A stretch of 12,317 bases of DNA from Chloroflexota bacterium. Lineage in GTDB: Bacteria > Chloroflexota > Limnocylindria > QHBO01. Positions 1-5,456 of this stretch are shown here, piece after piece. The stretch is taken from contig JACDBZ010000021.1 in assembly GCA_013694645.1 (NCBI GenBank), positions 1 through 12,317 on the forward strand, in the 5' to 3' direction. A program made the position numbers and the translations under genes. The notes below the pieces were generated by a model. The model was not told the DNA's origin. It saw only the letters and a program-made list of their open reading frames with translations, and ran no database searches. Within the stretch, counting starts at the first letter, position 1. Each line of letters begins with the position of its first letter.

Positions 1-4
1 CCAT
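1..4 (-). CDS. Probable start of next operon gene (E2 expected), cut by window edge
   Basis: After the E1-beta TAG stop the minus strand reads AGC and then ATG at bases 4-2. This repeats the 3-nt spacing seen between E1-alpha and E1-beta. In operons of this kind the next gene usually encodes the lipoyl-bearing E2 acyltransferase, so that is the expected product. Only the start codon and one further base are visible, so the call rests on spacing and context and not on coding sequence. Confidence 0.35.
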
Positions 5-7
5 GCT

Positions 8-994
8 CTAGTAGGCCGCGAGCCTGCGGGCAGCCTCGACGATCCGCGCCGGACCGATCATGTACCAGTCCTCGAGGGCGTGATGATACGGAACGCCCGG
101 AACGTCCGGCCCGGCCAGGCGGGTGACCGGCCCGTCGAGGTGCTCGAAAGCCTTCTCGCTGATCTCGGCGGCGATCTCGGCACCGAATCCACCAAAACGA
201 TTCGCCTCGTGAACGACGAGGGCTTTGCCGGTCCTGGCGACCGACGCGAGGATCGTCTCGAGATCGAGTGGCCGGAGCGTGCGCAGGTCGACCACTTCGG
301 CCTCCACCCCGTCCTCGCGGGCCAGCGTCTCTGCCGCTTCGAGGGCGCAGGTGCGCATGAAGCCGTAGCAGAAGATCGACAGGTGCTTGCCCGCGCGCGC
401 GACCGATGCCCTGCCGATAGGGACGACCGTGTCTCCGTCGGGCACCTCGGCCTTGAACAGGCGGTAGGTCTTCTTGTGCTCGAAGAACATGACCGGATCC
501 GGGTCGCGGATGGCCGCTTTGAGCAGACCCTTCGCGTCGGCCGGGGTGCCGGGTGCGACGACCTTGAGGCCCACCGTGTGCGTGAAGTAGGCTTCGTTCG
601 ACTGTGAGTGATACAGCGCGCCATGCACGCCACCGCCGTACGGCATGCGGATCACCATCGGCGCGCTGAAGGTGCCGTTCGAGCGGTAGTGGATGCGGCT
701 GATCTCGGAGACGATCTGGTTGAAGGCCGGATAGACGAAGTCGGCGAACTGCATCTCCGCGACCGGACGCAGTCCGTAGACGGCGGCTCCCATGGCCGCG
801 CCGGCAATCATGCCCTCGGTGAGTGGCGTGTCGAGGACCCGCTTGTCACCATATTTCGCCCACAGGCCCTCGGTGGCGCCGAAGACGCCGCCCTTCTTGC
901 CGACATCCTCGCCGAGGACCATGACGCGCTCGTCACGAGCCATCTCCTCGTCCATGGCGACGCGGATCGCCTCGAGGATGTTGAGCTCGGCCAT
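8..994 (-). CDS. bkdB: 2-oxoacid dehydrogenase E1 component, beta subunit (branched-chain type)
   Basis: This is the beta subunit of the thiamine-diphosphate (ThDP) dependent E1 enzyme, which decarboxylates a 2-oxoacid and passes the acyl group to lipoyl-E2 in the cytoplasm. The 328 aa are full length for the family. Visible marks are GEDVGKKGGVF (residues 28-38), TPLTEG with the ThDP-activating Glu60, the AEMQFADFVYPAFNQ block (79-93), and RMPYGGGVHG followed by HSQS (116-132). His129 matches the active-site His of branched-chain E1-beta. RTLRPLD (238-244) lies in the C-terminal transketolase domain. The ATG is 3 nt after the E1-alpha stop with no strong Shine-Dalgarno site, so translational coupling is likely. 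Pyruvate cannot be excluded as substrate, because PdhB and BkdB are close relatives. Confidence 0.93.
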   Translation of the reverse strand: MAELNILEAIRVAMDEEMARDERVMVLGEDVGKKGGVFGATEGLWAKYGDKRVLDTPLTEGMIAGAAMGAAVYGLRPVAEMQFADFVYPAFNQIVSEISRIHYRSNGTFSAPMVIRMPYGGGVHGALYHSQSNEAYFTHTVGLKVVAPGTPADAKGLLKAAIRDPDPVMFFEHKKTYRLFKAEVPDGDTVVPIGRASVARAGKHLSIFCYGFMRTCALEAAETLAREDGVEAEVVDLRTLRPLDLETILASVARTGKALVVHEANRFGGFGAEIAAEISEKAFEHLDGPVTRLAGPDVPGVPYHHALEDWYMIGPARIVEAARRLAAY

Positions 995-997
995 CGC

Positions 998-2044
998 TCA
1001 GTGGCCCCCGTCGGCGAGCGGGGAGAGTGGCACGGCCGTGCCACCTCCGGGGATCGGCTCGGCGTACACGCGTTCGTGGGCGTCGCCTGGCGTCGGCTCG
1101 GGTCGCGCCTCGGCCCGTTTGCTGGCCTCGTTGACCTCGGCCTTGACCTCCGCCTGGATCGCCGCGTCACGCTCGTCGCTGAGCACGCCAGCTGCGCGGA
1201 GCTCATTGGCGAACTGCGGGATCGGGTCGCGCTCCTTGAGCGCATCGACCTCGGCCGGATCGCGGTAGCGCCGCTGATCGTCGTCGGATGAATGGCTGGT
1301 GAGGCGCACGACGCGCGCCTCGATGAGCGTCGGGCCTTCGCCGCGACTGGCGCGCTGGTGGGCCTCGCGAGCGGCGGCGTAACAGCTGAGCACGTCCCCT
1401 CCATCGACCAGCACGCCCGGCATCCCATAGCCGGCGGCGCGGGCGGCGACCGAGCCACCCGCCACCTGGCGGTCGAGTGGAACGCTGATCGCGTAGCCGT
1501 TGTTCTCGCAGACGAAGATGACCGGCAGATTGTGGACGCCGGCGAAGTTCATCCCTTCGTGGATCTCGCCCTGGTTCGATGTGCCTTCGCCGAACTGGGT
1601 CATGGTCACGACGTCGTCGCCACGGACCCACGCGCCCATCGCGATTCCGACGGCGTGCAGGACCTGCGTGCCGACCGGCGAGGAGAGCGACACCAGGTTG
1701 TAGGGAGCGCCGCCGTAATGGCCCGGCATCTGGCGACCGCCGGAACTCACGTCATCGGCCTTGGCCAGGTGAGCGGTGATGATGTCCTCGGCGCTCATTC
1801 CGAATGTCATGGCGCTGGCGATGGACCGGTAGTACGGGGCCATCCAGTCCTGCCCACGGCGCATGGGCCACGCCATGGCCACCTGCGCGCCCTCATGGCC
1901 CTGCCCACTGATGATGAAGGCGATCTTTCCGGCGCGTTGCATGAGCCACATGCGCTCGTCGACCGCGCGTGCCAGCAGCATGGCGCGGTACATGCCGAGG
2001 ACGTCGTCGTCGCTGAGGCCAAGCTCGACGTGTCGAGGAGGCAT
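998..2044 (-). CDS. bkdA: 2-oxoacid dehydrogenase E1 component, alpha subunit (branched-chain type)
   Basis: This is the ThDP-binding alpha subunit of E1 and pairs with the downstream beta subunit. The 348 aa contain SGQGHEGAQVA (46-56), GGRQMPGHYG (102-111) and the ThDP/Mg motif, which reads GEG at 152-154 and ends at Asn181-Asn182. Most relatives have GDG, so the metal-contacting Asp appears as Glu here. The loop TSHSSDDDQRRYR (249-261) and the following RDPIP (272-276) resemble branched-chain oxoacid dehydrogenases more than classical PdhA. The C-terminal 30 residues are rich in Pro, Gly and Ala. The ATG overlaps the lpdA stop by one base (TGATG) with no separate ribosome site, indicating coupled translation. 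The E1 identity is secure, and branched-chain specificity is inferred. Confidence 0.93.
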   Translation of the reverse strand: MPPRHVELGLSDDDVLGMYRAMLLARAVDERMWLMQRAGKIAFIISGQGHEGAQVAMAWPMRRGQDWMAPYYRSIASAMTFGMSAEDIITAHLAKADDVSSGGRQMPGHYGGAPYNLVSLSSPVGTQVLHAVGIAMGAWVRGDDVVTMTQFGEGTSNQGEIHEGMNFAGVHNLPVIFVCENNGYAISVPLDRQVAGGSVAARAAGYGMPGVLVDGGDVLSCYAAAREAHQRASRGEGPTLIEARVVRLTSHSSDDDQRRYRDPAEVDALKERDPIPQFANELRAAGVLSDERDAAIQAEVKAEVNEASKRAEARPEPTPGDAHERVYAEPIPGGGTAVPLSPLADGGH

Positions 2045-3462
2045 CAGACGTGGATGGCCGAGCCGTCGACCGCCAGGGCTGCTTCGGCGAGCACCTCGGT
2101 CAGGGTCGGGTGCGCGTGCACGCTCATCGCGATCTCGGCGGCGGTACCTTCGACAAGCATGGCCAGGGTCGGTTCGGCCAGGAGGTCGCCGGCATGCGCG
2201 CCGATGATGTGGGCGCCGAGCAGGACGCCGGTCTCCGCATCGGCGACGAGCTTTGCGAAGCCGTCGATCTCGCCAACGATGGTTGCCTTGCCGAGGGCGC
2301 GGAAGGGGAACGAACCGATCCTGACCTCGCGGCCATGGGCCTGCGCCTCCTCCTCGCTCATGCCGACCGACGCGATCTGGGGACGGCAGAACGTGACCCG
2401 CGGCATGAGGTTCATGCGGACGGGTTCGGGTTCGTGGCCTGCCAGGTGCTCCACGGCAACCACGGCCTCGTGGCTGGCCACGTGGGCAAGCGCGAAACCG
2501 GGGACGATGTCGCCGATGGCGTACAGGTGATCCACCCCGGTGCGCATGAACTCGTCGACGACGACGTACCCGCGCTCGAGCTTCAGCCCATCGATCCCCT
2601 CCAGGCCGATGTTCTCGGTGAGCGGCCGTCGCCCGACCGCGACCAGGATGACGTCCGAGGTCAGCTCGGTGCGCTTCGCCCCGTCCTTCGTGGCGATCTG
2701 GAAGCTGACGTCCGCATCGCCCTTGTTGATCGATTCAGGGTCGATGGTGCTCGCGGTGTGGATCGCAATGCCGCGCTTCTTGAAGACGCGTGCCAGCTCC
2801 TTGCCGACCTCGCGGTCCTCCAGCGGAACGATCCGATCGGCGAATTCGACGAGCGTGACCTCGGCGCCGAAATCGCGGTACATGCTCGCCCATTCGACGC
2901 CGATGGCGCCCGCGCCGACGATCGTCACGCGACCAGGGACGTCGCTGCGGGTGAGCGCTTCGTCACTGGTGATGATGAGGCGGCCGTCGGGATCGAGCCC
3001 GGCCAGCGAGCGAGGCGCGGAGCCGGTCGCCAGGAGGAGGTTGTCGGCCGCGGCGTCGATGTCACCGTCATCACCACCGGAGACGCGGACGCTGGTCGGG
3101 CTGCTCAGCACCCCGTTTCCGTGCAGCACGGTGATCTTGTTCTTCTTCATCAGGAACTCGACCCCGCCGACGTGCTTGTCGATGACCGCGTCGCGCCGCC
3201 TGGCCAGTGCGGGGTAATCGAGGCTGATGCCGTCATGGCCGGCGAGGCCGAACTCGCCCCCCTGCTCAGTGACGCGGTGCAGCAGGTCCGCGGTCTCGAG
3301 GAGCGCCTTGGAAGGGATGCAGCCACGATTCAGGCACGTACCCCCGAGTCGGTCACGCTCGATCAGGCCGACGGAGAGCCCGAGCTGAGCGGCACGGATG
3401 GCGCCGACGTAGCTCATTCCGCCGCCGAGGATGAGCAGGTCGAAACGTTGCTGTTCGCCCAT
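2044..3462 (-). CDS. lpdA: Dihydrolipoyl dehydrogenase (E3)
   Basis: This flavoprotein reoxidises the dihydrolipoyl group of E2, passing electrons through FAD to NAD+. The 472 aa match the usual length. The redox disulfide is GGTCLNRGCIPSK, with Cys43 and Cys48. The NAD-binding motif is GAGAIG (183-188). The second FAD segment is YAIGD (314-318), and the C-terminal active-site dyad is HPTLTE (His451, Glu456). The first FAD motif is odd: GGGMSYVGAIRAA (13-25) is one residue shorter than the usual GGGPGGYVAAIRAA, so the third small residue of GxGxxG becomes Tyr18. The ATG follows an AGGAG site with a 4-nt spacer. It is the first full-length gene of the operon and lies 20 nt after a small thioesterase-like ORF whose promoter probably serves it. 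Confidence 0.95.
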   Translation of the reverse strand: MGEQQRFDLLILGGGMSYVGAIRAAQLGLSVGLIERDRLGGTCLNRGCIPSKALLETADLLHRVTEQGGEFGLAGHDGISLDYPALARRRDAVIDKHVGGVEFLMKKNKITVLHGNGVLSSPTSVRVSGGDDGDIDAAADNLLLATGSAPRSLAGLDPDGRLIITSDEALTRSDVPGRVTIVGAGAIGVEWASMYRDFGAEVTLVEFADRIVPLEDREVGKELARVFKKRGIAIHTASTIDPESINKGDADVSFQIATKDGAKRTELTSDVILVAVGRRPLTENIGLEGIDGLKLERGYVVVDEFMRTGVDHLYAIGDIVPGFALAHVASHEAVVAVEHLAGHEPEPVRMNLMPRVTFCRPQIASVGMSEEEAQAHGREVRIGSFPFRALGKATIVGEIDGFAKLVADAETGVLLGAHIIGAHAGDLLAEPTLAMLVEGTAAEIAMSVHAHPTLTEVLAEAALAVDGSAIHV

Positions 3463-3466
3463 GAGT

Positions 3467-3471
3467 CTCCT
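3467..3471 (-). promoter_or_regulatory. Ribosome binding site of lpdA
   Basis: The minus strand reads AGGAG, then ACTC, then the lpdA ATG. This is one of few recognisable Shine-Dalgarno sites in the window. It supports the chosen start and suggests lpdA lies internal to a transcript instead of at its 5' end. Confidence 0.7.
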
Positions 3472-3482
3472 GGTAGGGTCGT

Positions 3483-3575
3483 TCAGCTCGCCGCGGCCGC
3501 CGCGGCCGATCGAGGTGCATCGATATCGCGGAAGCGCACCTGCAGCGTCGTGCGGTGGCAGAAGTCATCGGTCAC
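3483..3575 (-). pseudogene. Truncated N-terminus of an acyl-CoA thioesterase-like (4HBT/YbgC) protein, or small leader ORF
   Basis: A GTG-started frame of 30 codons lies just upstream of lpdA. Its product begins VTDDFCHRTTLQVRFRDIDA, which matches the first beta-strand region of YbgC/4HBT hotdog thioesterases (typically HRTTVRVRFRDTDAMGHVNNA). After DIDA the homology stops and the frame continues as PRSAAAAAS and then TGA, so the catalytic region is gone. The GTG lies 8 nt after a TAGAAT box, the same leaderless layout as other first genes here. The fragment could be a relic left by a deletion or a translated leader peptide. It is not rich in Leu, Val or Ile as an attenuator would be. The match spans only about 14 residues, so the origin is inferred. 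Confidence 0.5.
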
Positions 3576-3583
3576 GGGGGAGC

Positions 3584-3589
3584 ATTCTA
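3584..3589 (-). promoter_or_regulatory. Putative -10 box (TAGAAT) driving the thioesterase remnant and the lpdA-bkdAB operon
   Basis: TAGAAT on the minus strand is followed by 8 nt and the GTG at 3575, so transcription would begin at or next to the start codon. No convincing -35 hexamer is visible. It is the only promoter-like site I see between vapC and lpdA, so it is the best candidate promoter for the dehydrogenase operon. Confidence 0.5.
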
Positions 3590-3629
3590 GCGGAGGCGAC
3601 AGGAGCGCTCGCGGATCGCGGTGCCCTCG

Positions 3630-4019
3630 TCAGCCGTCCGTGGTGGCGCGGGCGACGGTGCCGGCCATGCGCAGAAGCTCGGGATCAGCGGTAATGAGCG
3701 GAAGGTCCAGGCTCGACGCGAGCGCGGCGTACCCTGCCTGACCGGCCGTCAGGCCGCGTGCAACCCATTCCGCCACCTCGTCCATCGGCGGCTCGCGGAA
3801 CTCGAAGCCGAGGCGCTCCACCTCAGCGGCGACGCGCACAAGCCGATCAGCGGGCCAACCGCGAGCGGCGGCCAGGGCGGTGAGCAGATGCGTGGTCAGC
3901 TGCCGAGGTGCGACCACGCCGAGAAGCCCGTGCTCATATTCCGAACGCAGGCGGCCGCGGGAGGCATCGGGGCCAAACCAGGTGAGCAGCGCCGACGCGT
4001 CGAGGACGACCCTTCTCAT
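3630..4019 (-). CDS. vapC: VapC-family PIN-domain protein (toxin), probably with a degenerate active site
   Basis: This is a 129-aa PIN-fold protein. VapC toxins are Mg-dependent endoribonucleases neutralised by a cognate VapB. The start MRRVVLDASALL overlaps the vapB stop by 4 nt (ATGA), the standard coupled layout. A longer upstream frame is antitoxin-coding sequence and was not used. Asp7 (VVLDAS) and Asp112 (ITADPEL) match the first and last acidic residues of the PIN site. The segment APRQLTTHLLTAL (37-49) has His44 where relatives carry the conserved Glu. LTAGQAGYAALA (90-101) has Gln94 where relatives carry Asp. With two of four metal ligands changed, nuclease activity is doubtful. It could be an inactivated toxin, a remote PIN subfamily, or a regulator with VapB. 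Confidence 0.82.
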   Translation of the reverse strand: MRRVVLDASALLTWFGPDASRGRLRSEYEHGLLGVVAPRQLTTHLLTALAAARGWPADRLVRVAAEVERLGFEFREPPMDEVAEWVARGLTAGQAGYAALASSLDLPLITADPELLRMAGTVARATTDG

Positions 4020-4225
4020 GAAGTGGGATCGCGCAGGAGCGCATCCAGTGCGGCAAGTGCGGAGCGGGCGGTGGGGGTCGTGCCGGGTCCGCCCGCTGCA
4101 TGAAGGTCGCGCTCCGCGAGCTGGGCGAGGTAGGTGCTGCGCTTGAATCCGTTGCGTGCGCACGCCTGGTCGATGCGTGCCAGGAGGCGCTCGTCGATCG
4201 AGATCAGGACTCTCTTGGCTGTCAT
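4016..4225 (-). CDS. vapB: VapB-family ribbon-helix-helix antitoxin
   Basis: A 69-aa protein with an N-terminal ribbon-helix-helix domain. Its beta-strand is KRVLISIDERLL (4-15), followed by helix ARIDQACARNG (16-26) and the turn-helix FKRSTYLAQLAERDL (27-41). The C-terminal part (about 45-69), TARSALAALDALLRDP, is the segment expected to wrap around the VapC partner. Such antitoxins bind operator DNA as dimers and repress their own operon. The ATG follows a TATACT box by 7 nt with no Shine-Dalgarno site, indicating leaderless translation, and an inverted repeat overlaps that box. The pair stands between the M20 peptidase and the dehydrogenase operon, with only 39 nt to the peptidase gene upstream. 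Confidence 0.85.
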   Translation of the reverse strand: MTAKRVLISIDERLLARIDQACARNGFKRSTYLAQLAERDLHAAGGPGTTPTARSALAALDALLRDPTS

Positions 4226-4232
4226 GCCAGGG

Positions 4233-4248
4233 AGTATATAGATATATA
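4233..4248 (-). promoter_or_regulatory. vapBC promoter -10 box with overlapping inverted-repeat operator
   Basis: On the minus strand TATACT (4238-4233) is followed by 7 nt and the vapB ATG. The inverted repeat TATATA-GA-TATATA (plus strand, 4235-4248) overlaps that -10 box. It stands out as an AT-only island in GC-rich DNA. A VapB dimer or VapBC complex bound here would block RNA polymerase, fitting known autoregulation of such operons. No -35 match is evident. Confidence 0.6.
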
Positions 4249-4264
4249 TGCGGCGAGGAGCGCG

Positions 4265-5434
4265 CTATTGAGCCTGGCCGATCCGCGCGATCAGGCCGGC
4301 CAGCAGCGTCGTGCGTGGAACGACGCTGGCCAGGTCAAGCCATTCGTCCACCGAGTGGTCGTCGCCCCCGACTGGTCCCAGGCCATCGAGTGTTGGGATC
4401 CCGAGCGCCGCCGTCGTGTTCGCATCTGACGCACCGCCGGTGGCTGCGTCATGGAGCTCGAAACCCAGATCGGCCGCGATGATGACCGCGAGGCCCACCA
4501 TTCGCGCGGACGCCTCGCTCTTCTCCATGGGTGGATGTCCGGCGATCAATCGCAGATCAACGTTCACGCCCTCGACGGTCGGCGAGCCCGCCAGCCGCTC
4601 GACCTCAGCCGATGCCGCCCGGAAGGCATCGACCGTGGCCGCGCGCAGATCGACCTGGAGCTCGCAGCGTTCCGGGACGACGTTCGGCCGCGTGCCACCG
4701 TGGATGACGCCGGCGTTCAGGGTCACGGAGGGCCATCTGCCATTCACCGCGTGCATGGCAAGCACCTGGTGGGCAGCCTCGAGGATGGCGGATCGGCCCT
4801 TCTCGGGCTCGACACCGGCGTGGGCCGCGCGGCCCACCAGCTCGAGGTGGTAGTCCGCGATACCCTTGCGCGCGCTCACGATGTCGCCGTTGGCGCGCGC
4901 GCATTCCAACACCAGCACGGCGTCGTGCTGCGGAGCCAGCTCCCGGATGATCGAGGTGCTGAACGGAGAGCCGATCTCCTCGTCAGGGTTGGCGACGAAG
5001 GTGATCGAGGGCCGCTCGCCGAGCTCGTGCAGTGCCGCGATGGCATGCAGTCCCGACAGCAGCCCGGCCTTCATATCGGTCACCCCCGGACCGGTCGCTC
5101 GGTCATGACTGGACCGATACGGCCGCGCGGCGGCCGTCCCCGGATCGAAGACCGTGTCCATGTGGCCAATGAGCATCAGCCGCGGCCCGCCGCCACCCGC
5201 GATGCGGCCGATGACGACGTCCCCGAGCTGTTGCTGGCCATTGGATGGTTCGTGGCGCATCCGATCGACCTGCGCGCCGAGCTCGCCGAGTGCATCTGCC
5301 ACCACGTCGGCAACCCGGTTGACGCCGTCGGGCGTGTAGGAGCCGCAGTCGATGTTCACGAGGAACTCGAGATCGGCGAGAAAGCGCGGCAGACGCATGT
5401 CGATGATGCCGCGCAGCGCGAGCAGGTCGGGCAT
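4265..5434 (-). CDS. M20-family zinc metallopeptidase (carboxypeptidase G2-like)
   Basis: A 389-aa di-zinc hydrolase of the M20 family, whose members remove a C-terminal amino acid or cleave dipeptides and acyl-amino acids. All expected ligands are present: GHMDT with His91 and Asp93, GPGVTDMKAG with bridging Asp120, PDEEIGS with catalytic Glu152 and ligand Glu153, LECAR with Glu177, and GGDDHSVDEW with His360. The dimerisation-domain marks GRAAHAG (His205) and GGTRPNVVP are also seen. The start was set at MPDLLALRG because its ATG lies 7 nt after TATATT. An upstream ATG at 5458 is the alternative. No signal peptide is visible, so it is probably cytoplasmic. It is divergent from a CphA-like Mur ligase and near cphBA, so a peptide from cyanophycin turnover or the ligase product are candidate substrates. 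The substrate cannot be read from the sequence. Confidence 0.9.
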   Translation of the reverse strand: MPDLLALRGIIDMRLPRFLADLEFLVNIDCGSYTPDGVNRVADVVADALGELGAQVDRMRHEPSNGQQQLGDVVIGRIAGGGGPRLMLIGHMDTVFDPGTAAARPYRSSHDRATGPGVTDMKAGLLSGLHAIAALHELGERPSITFVANPDEEIGSPFSTSIIRELAPQHDAVLVLECARANGDIVSARKGIADYHLELVGRAAHAGVEPEKGRSAILEAAHQVLAMHAVNGRWPSVTLNAGVIHGGTRPNVVPERCELQVDLRAATVDAFRAASAEVERLAGSPTVEGVNVDLRLIAGHPPMEKSEASARMVGLAVIIAADLGFELHDAATGGASDANTTAALGIPTLDGLGPVGGDDHSVDEWLDLASVVPRTTLLAGLIARIGQAQ

Positions 5435-5441
5435 GTCGATC

Positions 5442-5449
5442 AATATACT
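5442..5449. promoter_or_regulatory. Overlapping bidirectional leaderless promoter
   Basis: The plus strand reads AATATACT. Plus-strand TATACT (5444-5449) is 7 nt before the ATG at 5457. Minus-strand TATATT (5447-5442) is 7 nt before the ATG at 5434. The two -10 boxes share four bases, so one melted region could serve both genes, and polymerase binding in one direction should exclude the other. CATG occurs at both ends (5432-5435 and 5456-5459), giving each strand an alternative in-frame ATG. No -35 motif is clear on either side. Confidence 0.65.
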
Positions 5450-5456
5450 CACGCCC

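Noticed and set aside
3590..3629. Possible hairpin made of CGCG-ATC-CGCG and AGCGCT between vapC and the thioesterase remnant
   Set aside because: The stems are only 3-4 bp and no U-run follows, so it is not a convincing terminator and is expected by chance at this GC content.
1292..3741. Long plus-strand open frames opposite E1-alpha and lpdA (1292-2530 and 2050-3741)
   Set aside because: They are antisense to clearly homologous genes. Their Arg/His/Asp-rich translations match no family and arise from high GC at codon position three.
4248..4270. Plus-strand ATG just after the TATATA repeat, with a 7-codon frame
   Set aside because: It is too short, has no homology, and the AT island is better explained as the vapBC promoter.
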